From: Streptomyces thinghirensis
Lineage (GTDB): Bacteria; Actinomycetota; Actinomycetia; Streptomycetales; Streptomycetaceae
Length of the DNA: 64,000 nt
Direction of reading: 5' to 3'
Assembly (NCBI GenBank): GCA_021502835.1
Contig: JAKFGP010000024.1
Coordinates: 206,084 to 270,083 of the forward strand
Part shown: piece by piece, positions 21,756-35,176 of the stretch
Layout: the number at the start of each line of letters is the position of its first letter
How positions within the stretch are numbered: the stretch's first letter is position 1
Made by a program: the position numbers and the translations under genes
The notes under the pieces: model-generated
Told to the model about the DNA's origin: nothing
Databases searched by the model: none
Seen by the model: only the letters and a program-made list of their open reading frames with translations

Positions 21756-21773
21756 TATCTCGACATCGAGATA
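21756..21773. promoter_or_regulatory. Palindrome TATCTCGA-CA-TCGAGATA upstream of aconitase
   Basis: A perfect inverted repeat with 8-base arms, about 143 bases upstream of the aconitase GTG and about 160 bases upstream of the DUF4236 start. Its position suggests an operator for one or both divergent promoters. The binding protein is not identifiable from sequence. Confidence 0.5.
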
Positions 21774-21915
21774 TCTGCCGAGGCGCACCGCAGTCGCACG
21801 CCGCTATCGGGCCTGGTGGTAAGGGTTACCTAACTTAGCCCAACCTTAGCGGATCGGCCAGGGCGGCGTGGCGGCAGGATGCGGCGGTACGCGCACATAA
21901 ATGAAGGAGACTGTC

Positions 21916-24635
<2,720 letters not shown>

Positions 24636-24655
24636 GCGGCGGCGCACAACGAGTT

Positions 24656-24692
24656 GAGGGCCGCACCCCGGATCACTGGGGGTGCGGCCCTC
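24656..24692 (+). terminator. Intrinsic terminator after aconitase
   Basis: A perfect 14-base-pair stem (GAGGGCCGCACCCC with its complement) around a short loop, 20 bases after the aconitase stop. The convergent gene ends at 24708. Confidence 0.85.
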
Positions 24693-24707
24693 ACTCTTGC
24701 CCGCCTC

Positions 24708-25641
24708 TCAGAACAGTAGGCGGTACCTGCGTTCCAGCCGCCGCTGCCGATCTTCACGGGGGACTTGAACGGGGAAGCGGCGTTGCCGGTGCCCTTGTAC
24801 AGGTACAGGGCGCCGCTCTTGTTGCGGGCGACGAGGTCCGTGACACCGTCGATGTCGATGTCGCCGACGGACACGATGTTGTTGTACGTGTTCCAGCCGC
24901 CACCGACGCGGGTGCGGGAGGAGAAGGGCGCCTTGTAGTTGCCGGTGCCCTTGTACAGCCACAGGACGCCCGACTTGTCCTTGGCGACGATGTCGGCCTT
25001 GCCGTCACCGGTGAGGTCGCCCTGCCGGGGATGTGGGTGTAGGCGTTCCACCCGCCGCCGACTCTGTAGCGCTTGGTGAGCGTGCCGTCGCCGTAGCCGA
25101 GGTACAGCCACAGGACGCCGGAGCTGTCGCGGGCGAGCAGGTCGTCCGCGCCGGCGCCACCGACGTTCGCCGGTGAGAAGAGCTGGTTGTAGATCTTCCA
25201 GCCGTTGCCGATGAACTGGTGCTCCTCGCTGTCCCACCGCAGGTGGTAGAGCTGGCCGCTGCTCGTGACGTGCCAGATGGCGTCCGACCAACCGTCGCCG
25301 TCGTGGTCCGCCTGCGTCATCGCGCGGGCGGTCTCCCAGCCCCAGCCCGCGTTCCAGCGCGCGTCGAGCCCGCCCTCGAAGTCCGGGTCGTAACTCCACA
25401 GTTCACCGTCGCCGTCCACACCGAACAGCGGGTTGATCGGGGCGTCGCCCGGCAGGGCGGTGGCGCCGTACTTCTCGGCGCCCGAGGGCTTCACGTCGAT
25501 CTGCGGCCGGGAAGCGGTGCCTCCCGGTCCGTCGGCGGCGACGGCGCTGCTCGCACCGGTAACCACCAGGGCGGCGGTGAGCGCCGCAGCCGTGGCACGC
25601 GCCAGGGCGCGACGCGTGTTCAGGCCGGAGCTTTTGGCCAC
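24708..25641 (-). CDS. Secreted FG-GAP/VCBS repeat protein
   Basis: About 311 residues. GTG at 25641 sits 6 bases after GGAGG. The signal peptide reads NTRRALARATAAALTAALVV then ASSAVAA. The mature protein is built from FG-GAP/VCBS-type beta-propeller repeats: GVDGDGELWSYDPDF, DHDGDGWSDAIWHVTSSGQL, GGAGADDLLARDSSGVLWLY, GDLTGDGKADIVAKDKSGVL, GDIDIDGVTDLVARNKSGAL. The DxDxDG-like loops probably bind calcium. The frame slips near 25025, and at the very end, where TAC CGC CTA CTG TTC TGA gives the expected YRLLF ending. It is likely extracellular and carbohydrate-associated; the substrate is unknown. Confidence 0.85.
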
Positions 25642-25870
25642 GTGGGTCCTCCATTTGGTCATGCGGAGGGGATCGCGGACGGGTAAGTCCGCATGATCCC
25701 CGGGTACTTCGTGATCCTTACACATGACGTTCACACGTCAATCAGATTTACGGCGAGGGACAGGAGCGGTACAGAAGAGGTACGCAAGCGCAACGTGGGC
25801 CGTACAACCTTTGCGGGTACGCCAGTCACCCGGCGTACCCCGCACCGTCATGCCACGGTCACACTCACCC

Positions 25871-28800
25871 TCACGCCAGCAACTCCACCTCCGCCAGCGT
25901 GTGCTCACCGTCGAGAACCAGCCGGTACTTCGCGTACGTCCCCGGCGACTTCACCGGGAGAACGCCCCGGGTCTGCCGGTCCCAGGCGAAGGACTCGCCC
26001 GAGCGCTCGTCCAGCGTCCGCCAGGTCGTGCCGTCGGCCGAACCCTGGAGCTTCCAGCCCGCCGGGGCCTTCGCACCGTCCGCCGGCGATGTCAGCGTGT
26101 ACTGGAGGGCCTTGGCGCCCTTCTCCGGCACCGGCAGGTCGACCGACGTCACGGCCGCCTCGGTCGCCGACGTGTCGTCGAACAGGGCGCCCTCGCCCTC
26201 GATCGCGTCCGCGCGCGGGGTCGGCACCTCGTCGTCCTTGGTGATCGACACCGGTGCCGCGTTCTTGCCGGTGCCCCACGAGGAGGGCTTCGAGCCCATG
26301 TCGAACTCCAGGATGCCGCCCTTAGCGATCAGCGAGTGGGGGAGCGAGGTCGAGTTCCAGCGCTTGCCGTTGACCTTCAGGCCCTGCACGTAGATGTTCT
26401 TCGTGCTGTTCTTCGGTGCCTTGACGACCAGCTTGCGGCCGTTCTCCAGCTCGACGGTCGCCTTGGTGAACAGCGGGGAGCCGATGGCGTACTCGCCGCT
26501 GCCCATCACCAGCGGGTAGAAGCCGAGGGCGGAGAAGAGGAACCAGGCCGACTGCTCGCCGTTGTCCTCGTCACCGTGGTAGCCCTGCCCGATGTCGCTG
26601 CCCGTGTACAGGCGGGAGAGCACCTCGCGGACGTTCTTCTGCGTCTTGTGGGGCTGCCCGGCCGCGTCGTACATGTACAGGGCGTGGTGGGCGACCTGGT
26701 TGGAGTGCCCGTACATGCCCATGCGGACGTCCCGCGCCTCGGTCATCTCGTGGATGACACCGCCGTAGGAGCCCTTGAACTCCGGGGAGGCCGTCTCCGG
26801 GGTGGCGAGGTACTCGTCGAGCTTGTCGCCGAGACCGTCCCGGCCGCCGTACAGGTTGGCCAGGCCCCGGCTGTCCTGCGGGGCGGTGAAGGCGTAGCCC
26901 CAGCCGTTGGTCTCCGTGTAGTCGTGACCCCACACGCGCGGGTCGTACTTCTCGGAGTCCACGCGCCAGTCGCCCGCCAGGTCCTTGCCTTGGAAAAAGC
27001 CGGCCTGGGAGTCGAACATGTTGACGTAGTCCTGGGCGCGGTTGAGGAAGTACGCCGACTCCTCCTTGTAGCGCTTCTGGCCCGTCTCCTTGTAGAGCTT
27101 CTCGCCCATCCTGGCGATGCCGTAGTCGTTGAGGTAGCCCTCCAGCGCCCACGACATGCCCTCGTGCGTCTCGGTGCTGGTGTAGCCGAGGAAGGGCGAG
27201 GTCGCCATGCCCTTGCGGCCCACGCCCGAGGACGGGGGCACGACGGTGGCGTTCTTGACGGCCGCGTCGTACGCCGCCTTCGCGTCGAAGTCGACGCCCT
27301 TGACGTAGGCGTCGGCGAACGCCACGTCGGAGGAGGTGCCGGTCATCAGGTCCGCGTAGCCGGGGGAGGACCAGCGCGAGGTCCAGCCGCCGTCCTTGTA
27401 GTGCTGCACGAAGCCGTCGACCAGCTCACCGGCCTTGGACGGGTCAGGAAGGAGTACGCGGGCCAGGTGGTCCGGTACGTGTCCCAGAAGCCGTTGTTGA
27501 CGTAGACCTTGCCGTCGACGATCTTGGCGCCGGTCTCCGTCGGGGTGTCCTCCTTGACCGCCTTGGAGAGCGGGGAGGCGTACTTGTACTCTTCCGTCCA
27601 CCTTCTCGTGGCCCGCGTTCGGGTAGAGGTAGAGCCGGTAGAGGCTGGAGTACAGGGTGGTCAGCTGGTCCTGCGTGGCGCCCTCGACCTCGACCTTGCC
27701 GAGGATCTTGTCCCACTGGTTCTGGGCGTCGCGCTTGACCTCGTCGAAGGAGGCGCGCTTCGGGATCTCCTGGCGCAGGTTGTCCTTCGCCTGGTCGACG
27801 CTGATCAGCGAGGTCGCGATGCGCAGGGTCACGGTGCGGTCCTTGCCCGCGTCGAAGCGCAGGTGGCCCTTGACGCCGCTGGAGTCGCCGCCGGTGACCT
27901 CGGAGTCGAACTCGCCGTGGACGAAGAGGCGGGTGGCGCCGTGGATCAGTCCCGGACTTGACGTCCGAGTAGCCGCTGAAGGTGCCGTTCTCCTTGTCCA
28001 GGGTCAGGCCGGCCTTGTCCTCGACGTTGTCGAAGATCACGCTCGCGTCGTCACCGGGGTAGGTGAAGCGCATCATCGCGGCGTGGTCGGTCGGCGCCAT
28101 CTCGGCCTTCAGGCCGTTCTCGAACCGCACGCCGTAGTAGTACGGCCGGGCGGTCTCGTTCTCGTGCCGGAAGGCCAGCTCGCGTTGCTCGCGGCCGGTG
28201 TCCGGGGTGCCGGAGGCGGCGGACGGCATCACCTGGAAGGTCTGCCGGTCGCCCATCCACGGGCTCGGCTCGTGGCCGGCGCCGAACGCCTGGAGCGTCG
28301 GCAGGTTGTCCGCGTTGTTGCCGCGCGCGTAGTCGTACAGCCAGCTCAGCGAACCGGCGTTGGTCACCGGCGTCCAGAAGTTGAAGCCGTGCGGTACCGC
28401 GGTCGCGGGGAAGTTGTTGCTGCCGGAGAAGCTGCCGCTGGAGTTGGTGCCCCGGGTGGTCAGCGCGTAGTCGGAGAGGTGGGCCTTCGGCCGCTCCGGC
28501 TTCCGCGCGCTCGATGGCCACGTCGTCCAGCCAGCCGCGGAACTTCGCCGGGCCATTGGGGGAGTCGTACGCCACCAGGATCCGGTCGACGGTCTTGCCG
28601 GCCGCGACCGACCCGATCCCCGACTTCACGCTGTCTCCACTGGTTGACGTAGAGGATCTTGGCGTCGCCCTGGCCGCGCGGCGTCAGCGGGAAGCCGTGC
28701 TGGTCCGTCGCCCTGGAGGTCGCTCAGGTAGGTGCCGTCGGTGAAGGCGAGGTCGACGGAGACGTTCGTGGCGTCGTAGTCGAGGTCGCCGTCCGCCATC

Positions 28801-29688
28801 GACGGGAAGACCTTGTACGACAGCTCCGTGCGGCGGTCGACCTTCACGTCGACGTCGAAGACCCTGTTGTACGAGTAGGCCCGGCCGTCCGCGGCGTAGC
28901 CGGCCGGCGTACTTGAGGGCCCGCTTGCCGGTGAAGCCGGCGCCCGCTCGCGGTCGGCGAGCCGCTCGGGCCAGCGGTCGACGAGGGAGAGCATGTCCTC
29001 GGGGACGGGGGTGTCGGTGGCGGCGGTGGCTTGGCTGGACGTCGGCGAGCTGAGCGCGTCGCCGGCGCCGTTGTTCTTGGTGATCTCCAGCCGGGAAGTG
29101 CTGGAACCTCGGCGGCCTCGGCGAGGTCGTACGTCTTCGTCCGGAACCGCTCGTCGAAGGACTCCCCGGAGCGGGTGTCCAGCGTCTGCCAGTTCTCGCC
29201 GTCCGCCGAGCCCTTCAGCGTCCAGTCCACCGGGTCGCGTCTCGTCGTGGTCGTTGGCCGAGGTGAGCGCGTATTTGGCGATCTTCGCCGGTTCGTCCAG
29301 GTCGAACTCGACCCAGCCGGTCTTCTCGAAGGTCAGCCACTTGGTGCCGGGTTCGCCGTCGACGAGGTTCTCCTTCACCTCCCCGCCGCCCGTGTTCTCG
29401 GCGCTGGCCCGCACATCGGTGACGTGGTCGGTCACGTTGCCCGGTATGCCGGTGCTGTAGCCGCCGTCCACGCCCGCGGACCGCTTGCTGCCGTCCGGGC
29501 CCGTGTCCACGGTGCTGAGCCAGTCCGGGAACCGGGTCGTCCGCCTCGAACGACGAAGCGAACTCCCGGTCGGTCTTGGCGGGCGCGGCGGGCAGCGCGA
29601 CCGCCGCACCCTGCGAACCCACCGCCATAGCGAGGGCGGTCGTCATCACGACCGCCGGACCCCATCTGTGCCGAACTCTGTACTGCAT
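25871..29688 (-). CDS. Secreted GH92 family alpha-mannosidase with accessory domains
   Basis: About 1,270 residues. The signal peptide is at residues 1-33 (MQYRVRHRWGPAVVMTTALA...). An N-terminal F5/8-type discoidin-like region follows (VKENLVDGEPGTKWLTFEKT, GWVEFDLDEPAKIAKYALTS). The GH92 core carries PHGFNFWTPVTNAG, FWDTYRTTWPAYS and the catalytic-region HGDEDNGEQSAWFLFSALGF, with ENGRKLVVKAPKNSTKNIYV near the end. A second discoidin-like module forms the C-terminus. GH92 enzymes are calcium-dependent exo-mannosidases acting on alpha-mannosides of N-glycans. At least seven one-base slips break the frame (for example 28515, 28640, 28910, 29100, 29240, 29530). It diverges from the ngc operon across a shared 394-base promoter region. 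Confidence 0.9.
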
Positions 29689-29714
29689 GCCCTGGCCACC
29701 CTCCCTGCGCTGGG

Positions 29715-29726
29715 GACAACGTTGTC
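29715..29726. promoter_or_regulatory. LacI-type operator GACAACGTTGTC
   Basis: A perfect 12-base palindrome with central CG, of the form bound by LacI/GalR regulators, 27 bases upstream of the mannosidase ATG. It would place mannosidase expression under sugar control. No LacI gene is in the window. Confidence 0.55.
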
Positions 29727-29917
29727 AGCTCAACTGCGCAAGGACCAGTAGGGGTCAAGTGGCATGTGATGTCAAGGGGTGTTGGATGTGGCGTTCGGGG
29801 CTTGATGCCGGGGATTCTTCCGGCAAGTGGCACACGGGCCGCTCATATTTCCGGGAGGTCTCAACTCGGAAAAGACGTACCGCCAACCTTGCATTCGATC
29901 TTGCTCAGCTGGCGGGA

Positions 29918-29933
29918 AGTGGACTATACCTGT
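29918..29933. promoter_or_regulatory. DasR-responsive element (dre) upstream of ngcE
   Basis: AGTGGACTATACCTGT matches the DasR consensus (A-R-T-G-G-T-C-T-A-G-A-C-C-A-S-T) at 13 of 16 positions. It is 150 bases upstream of ngcE. DasR, a GntR repressor, controls GlcNAc and chitin utilisation in Streptomyces and is released by glucosamine-6-phosphate. Confidence 0.7.
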
Positions 29934-30082
29934 CGGCCATTGGGGGTTCAGGGGGAATCGCGAATTCGGAACCTCCCAAGCGTCCGAACAGCACTTCCTG
30001 CACGACCCAGCGTGACCCGATCGCGGTGCCGGGGGAGGATCCGGTTCACCGCCTGAGTCCTGGAGAAGGCGAGGACTTGAGC

Positions 30083-31527
30083 ATGGGATCCACTTCCGCC
30101 GAGAACAACGGTAATGGCGTCGGCCGCCGCGATCTGATCAAGCGTTCCGCCGCGCTCGGCCTGATCTCCGTACCGACCATGAGCTTCTTCTCCGCCTGCG
30201 CGAGCGGCGGCGGGGACGACCAGGAGAAGGCCGAGGCGGGCAAGAAGTCCGCCGAGAACCCGCTCGAGGTCAACGACGGCGCCCAGATGGAGTTCGTCCT
30301 CTCGACGGAGGCTTCGGCAAGGAGTACGCCGAGGACGCCGTGAAGCTGTACGAGAAGGCCTTCCCAAGGCCAAGGTGAAGTTCTCCGCCACGCAGAAGAT
30401 CCAGTCCATCCTGCAGCCGCGCTTCAACGGCGGCAACCCGCCCGACCTCGTCGACAACTCCGGCGCCGAGCAGATGGACATGGGCGTCCTGGTCGGCAAG
30501 AAGCAGCTCACCGATCTCACCCTGCTGCTGGACGCCCCGTCCTACGACGACCCGAACAAGAAGGTCCGCGACACGCTGCGGCCCGGCATCGTGGAGATGG
30601 GCCAGTTCGACGGGGACCCGGTCTGGATCCTGTACTACGCCTACACGGTGTACGGCAACTGGTACTCGCAGAAGGCCCTGGACTCCCTCGACGCGGAGTA
30701 CCCCAAGACCTGGGACGAGATGCTCGCGGTCTGCGAGAAGGCCAAGAAGAAGGGCATGGCCGGCTGGACGTACGCGGGCAAGTACCCGTACTACATCCCC
30801 TTCTCGATGTCCCCGATGATCGCCAAGGTCGGCGGCGTCGAGGTACTGAACGCCATCGACAACCTGGAGCCGAACGCCTGGAAGCACCCGGCGGTCAAGA
30901 CGGTCTTCGAGGCCTGGTATGAGCTGTTCAAGAAGGGCTACATCCTCAAGGGCACCCCGGGCCTGGACCACATCCAGTCGCAGACCGCCTGGGCCAAGGG
31001 CGACGCCCTGTTCATCCCCAACGGCTCCTGGGTGGAGAACGAGTCGGCCAAGGTCATCCCCGCCGACTTCGGGCTCACCGTCTCCGCCCCGCCCGGCATC
31101 GACGACTCCGACAAGATGCCCTTCGGCACCATGGCCTCCGGCGGCGAGCCCTTCATCGTCCCGGCGAAGGCGGCCAACGGCGCCGGCGGACATGGAGCAG
31201 CTGCGCATCATGCTGAGCGAGGCCTCCTCGAAGAACTTCACCAGCAAGGTGAAGTCGCTGAGCGCCTACAACGGCGGCACCGACGGCATCGAGCTGACCC
31301 CGGGTCTCAAGTCCGGCGTCGCGGCGCTGGAACTGGCCGGCGAGAACGTGGTGAACCCGCGTATGCAGGACTGGTACGTGCAGCTCCAGAAGGAGAAGAT
31401 CGGCGTTTCCTGCCTGGGCGAGATGATGGCCGGCCGGCTGACCCCGGCCGAGACCATCAAGAAGATCCAGGGCTACGCCGACGACGCCGCCAAGGACTCG
31501 TCGATCAAGCACTACAAGCACCAGTGA
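30083..31527 (+). CDS. ngcE: N-acetylglucosamine/chitobiose ABC transporter, substrate-binding lipoprotein
   Basis: About 481 residues. The N-terminus has a twin-arginine motif (GVGRRDLIKRSAALG) and a lipobox FFSAC, predicting Tat-exported lipoprotein. The mature part is a family 1 extracellular solute-binding protein: NPPDLVDNSGAEQMDMGVLV, YTVYGNWYSQKALDSL, YPKTWDEMLAVCEKAKKKG, AKGDALFIPNGSWVENE. It captures GlcNAc or chitobiose for NgcF/NgcG. Slips lie near 30305, 30365 and 31190. Assignment as NgcE rests on sequence pattern, the two adjacent permeases, the DasR site, and the gene order remembered from S. coelicolor (SCO6005). No ATPase is encoded nearby; MsiK is the usual shared ATPase. 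Confidence 0.9.
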
Positions 31528-31611
31528 GGACGCGTCACCAGGGCCTGTCCGGCGCCACCGCGCCGGGCGGCCCTGGCGGCGCCACCCGCGCGCAGATCGG
31601 GGTCGGTAGCA

Positions 31612-32539
31612 ATGCAGCACGGCAAGTACCGGTTCATCGTGGGGTTCCTGGCGGTTCCCCTGGGGCTGTACGCGCTTTTCGTCATCTGGCCGTTCATCCA
31701 GTCCATCTACTACTCGTTCACGGACTGGACGGGCCTGAGTCCCGAGTTCTCGATGGTCGGCTTCGACAACTACTCGCGGATGCTCGACGACGACATCTTC
31801 TGGAAGTCGTTGCAGCACAGCGTGATGTTCGCCCTGCTGGTGCCGCTGGTCACCCTGGGCCTGGCGCTCTTCTTCGCGTTCATGATCAATGTGGGCGGAC
31901 GCCGCCGCCGGGGCGGCCCGGCGATCACGGGGTCCGCGGCTCGGGCTTCTACAAGATCGTCTACTTCTTCCCGCAGGTGCTCTCCATCGCGATCGTCGCC
32001 CTGCTGTTCCAGTTCGCGGACAACCCGGACAGCGGCGCGATCAACTCCCTGCTGCGCGGCATCGGCCTGGACTCCGTCAAGCCGCTGTGGCTCGGTGACC
32101 CGAACATCGCCCTGTGGTGCGTGATGGCGGTGCTCGTCTGGTCCACCGTCGGCTTCTTCGTGGTCCCTCTTCTCCGCGGCATGGCCTCCATCCCGGCGGA
32201 GCTGTACGAGGCCGCGCTGGCTGGACGGGGCCAACCGCGCCACCACCTTCTTCAAGGTCACCCTGCCGCTGCTGTGGGACACCGTGCAGTCCGGCTGGGT
32301 CTACATGGGCATCCTCGCGCTCGGGGCCGAGTCGTTCGCGGTCGTGCAGATCATGACGACCGGGCCCGGGCGGACCCGGACTACTCGACCACCGTGATGG
32401 TCCTTACGTGTACCAGAAGGCGTTCCGGGACGGCCAGGCCGCCTACGCCACCACCATCGGCGTCGCCCTGCTCGTCGTCACGCTGGCCTTCGCGGCCGTC
32501 GTGATGCGGCTGGGCCGGCGCGAGCGGCTGGAGTACTGA
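31612..32539 (+). CDS. ngcF: N-acetylglucosamine/chitobiose ABC transporter permease
   Basis: About 309 residues with six membrane helices. It starts MQHGKYRFIVGFLAVPLGLY and continues LFVIWPFIQSIYYSFTDWTG, typical of MalF-type sugar permeases. The conserved EAA loop that contacts the ATPase is visible as IPAELYEAA followed, after a slip near 32220, by LDGANRATTFFKVTLPLL. The stop at 32537 is 4 bases before the ngcG ATG, so the two are translated together. Slips at about 31930, 32170, 32220 and 32370. Confidence 0.9.
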
Positions 32540-32543
32540 TCAG

Positions 32544-33466
32544 ATGAAGACGACCGAGACCCCCGCCCCCGTACCGGGCCGAGTCCGGCGCGCCGTCCGC
32601 AAGGGCGACGCACCGCCCAGCGGGCCCCGCAAGGGGAAGAAGGAGGGCACCACCCTCAACGTCTTCTCCCACGGCGTGCTCGTCATCTGGGCGATCATGG
32701 TCGGCATGCCGCTGGTGTGGGCGGTGATGACCTCCTTCAAGGACGACGCCTCCATCTTCGGCTCGCCCTGGTCGCTCCCCGACAAGCTGAACTTCGACAA
32801 CTGGTCGCGGGCCTGGTCCCAGGCCCACATGAGCGACTACTTCCTCAACACCGTCATGGTGGTGGGCGGCCTCGCTCGTCGGCACCCTGGTGCTGGGTTC
32901 CATGGCGGCCTATGTACTGGCCCGGTTCGAATTCCGGGCAACCGGTTCATCTATTACTTGTTCATCGCCGGCATGAGCTTCCCGATCATGCTCGCGCTGG
33001 TCCTGCTGTTCTACGTGGTGGACAACATGGGGATGCTGAACACCATCCACGGGCTGATCCTGGTCTACATCGCCTATTCGCTGCCCTTCACGGTGTTCTT
33101 CCTGACCGGGTTCTTCCGCACCCTGCCCAGTTCGGTGGCGGAGGCAGCGTTCGTGGACGGGGCCTCGCACACCCGGACGTTCTTCCAGGTCATGCTGCCG
33201 ATGGCCAAGCCTGGCCTGATCAGCGTGGGGATCTTCAACTTCCTGGGCAGTGGAACCAGTACATGCTGCCGACCGTGCCGAACACGGACCCGGACAAGCA
33301 CGTCCTCACCCAAGGCCTGGTGCAGCTGGCGGTCAGCCAGGGCTACAAGGGCGACTGGTCGGGCCTGTTCGCGGGCCTGGTGATGGCGATGCTGCCGGTC
33401 CTGGCCGCGTACATCATCTTCCAGCGCCAGGTGGTCCAGGGGCTCACGGCGGGCGCCCTGAAGTAG
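32544..33466 (+). CDS. ngcG: N-acetylglucosamine/chitobiose ABC transporter permease
   Basis: About 307 residues, MalG-type. A basic cytoplasmic N-terminus of about 40 residues precedes six helices (VFSHGVLVIWAIMVGMPLVW, IYYLFIAGMSFPIMLALVLL). The EAA motif is SSVAEAAFVDGASHTRTFF, and the C-terminus ends QRQVVQGLTAGALK as in other sugar permeases. Slips at about 32875, 32935 and 33248. It is the last gene of the ngc operon and is followed by a terminator. Confidence 0.9.
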
Positions 33467-33480
33467 CGCCTCCGGACCGC

Positions 33481-33520
33481 CGCGCATGCCGCTCCCGTAC
33501 GAACGGGGGCGGCATGCGCG
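33481..33520 (+). terminator. Intrinsic terminator after ngcG
   Basis: An 18-base-pair stem (33481-33498 with 33503-33520, one G-U pair) and a 4-base loop, 15 bases after the ngcG stop. Confidence 0.8.
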
Positions 33521-33534
33521 CGTGTGTGCGGTCA

Positions 33535-33708
33535 GGCCTGTCCGGCGGATCAGGTCGCAGGAATGCGACGCTACCTCATCAGTGCAGGTGAGCGAGGCCT
33601 GGTGCAAGGCGGAGGAGGGGAGCCGACGCGGAGCGTCGGCGAGTGACGACAACGCGGCAGAGGTGCGTGCCAGGCCTCGCGTCCGCGACAGGATCCGCTG
33701 GACAGCCC
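33535..33708. repeat. 174-bp MITE-like element with 17-bp terminal inverted repeats
   Basis: The left end GGCCTGTCCGGCGGATC (33535-33551) and the right end GATCCGCTGGACAGCCC (33692-33708) are inverted repeats with two mismatches. The inside has no coding sequence and contains GGAGCCGACGCGGAGCGTCG, itself partly palindromic. I recall similar non-coding elements scattered in Streptomyces genomes, and a small non-autonomous transposable element is the likely explanation. It lies between the ngc and rok7B7 units. Confidence 0.6.
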
Positions 33709-33839
33709 TAGGTGCGCAGTGGACACCCGGATGCGGTTCAACCTCTTGACGGGAGGGGACCCGAACGGCTCAGCTTAGAGTTCACTAGTTGGACATGGAA
33801 GGGGCCTCATTGAAGCGGCCCCTCGCGCAGGAGGTCGTC

Positions 33840-35056
33840 GTGGAGACCCCGGGTCGCAGTCGTCGCTGCACCGAGCCAACCTGGAACGGGTCGTATGAGC
33901 GGTACGGCTCGCCGGGTCGCTCACGCAGGCGGATATCGCGAGGACGACGAGGCCTGTCCGGCGACGGTCTCGAACATCGTGAGGGGAACTGAAGGACGGC
34001 GGAACGGTCGAGGTCACGCCCACCTCGGCGGGCGGCCGCCGGGCCTGCAGCGCGTCTCGCTGAGCGGGGACGCCGGCATCGTCATCGGCGTGGACTTCCG
34101 GCACACGCATCTGCGGGTCGCGGTCCGGGAACCTCGCCCACCAGGTGCTCGCCGAGGAGTCCGAGCCGCTGGACGTCGACGCGTCCTCGGCGCAGGGCTT
34201 CGACCGGGCGGAGCAGCTGGTCAACCGGCTGATCGCGGCGACCGGCATCGACCCCACGAAGATCGCCGGAGTGGGCCTCGGCGTGCCCGGCCCGATCGAC
34301 GTGGAGTCCGGGACGCTGGGCTCGACCGCCATCCTGCCCGGCTGGGGCGGCACCCGGCCCGCCGAGGAGCTGCGGGCGGCTCGGCGTGGCCGGTGCACGG
34401 TGGACAACGACGCCAACCCTGGGCGCCCTGGGGAGCTGGTCTGGGGCAGCGGCCGGGGGTGCGGGACCTGGCGTACATCAAGGTCGCCAGGCGGCGTCGG
34501 CGCGGGCCTGGTGATCAACGGGAAGATCTATCGCGGTCCCGGCGGCACGGCGGGCGAAATCGGGCATATTACACTCGACGAAGCCGGTCCCGTCTGCCGC
34601 TGCGGAAACCGGGGCTGCCTGGAGACCTTCGCCGCCGCATCGCTACGTGCTCCCGTTGCTCCAGCCGAGCCACGGCACCGACCTGACGATGGAAGGCGTC
34701 GTGCGGCTGGCGAGGGACGGCGACCCGGGCTGCCGTCGGGCGATCGCGCGACGTCGGCCGCCACATCGGCAGTGGAGTCGCCAACCTCTGCAACCTGCTC
34801 AACCCGAGCCGCGTCGTCCTCGGCGGCGGACCTCGCCGAGGCCGGTGAGCTGGTGCTCGGCCCGATCCGGGAGTCCGTCGGCCGCTACGCGATCCCCAGC
34901 GCGGCACGTCAACTCTCCGTGCTCCCCGGGGCACTTGGGGGCGTGCGGAGGTGCTCGGAGCGCTTGCCCTCGCCCTCAGCGAGATGGGTGATTCGACCCT
35001 TTTGGATGGAAGTGCGACCGGTGCTCTGTCGGCGGCCACCCCTGCGCTTCACTTAG
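33840..35056 (+). CDS. rok7B7: ROK-family transcriptional regulator (Rok7B7-type)
   Basis: About 405 residues. GTG 33840 follows CAGGAGG. The N-terminal winged helix, disrupted by slips between 33870 and 34000, is recognisable as AATVSNIVRE-like and TVEVTPTSAGGR. The ROK kinase-like domain shows VIGVDFxHTHLRVAV, GVGLGVPGPIDVESGTLGST, DNDAN, and the zinc-binding GPVCRCGNRGCLETFAAA. Rok7B7 is known in S. coelicolor (SCO6008) to control xylose uptake, carbon catabolite repression and antibiotic production. It stands directly upstream of xylFGH, as there. At least eight one-base slips. Confidence 0.9.
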
Positions 35057-35176
35057 AGCACGGATGGCACCGTTGTCATCTCGTTAGGATTTACTTCTTG
35101 ACGTCGCACGTGTGGCCGAGTTGACTTTGAGCCACCTCGGCCGCAACGACGCGGCCTCGTCAGGGAGGTTAGTGAA

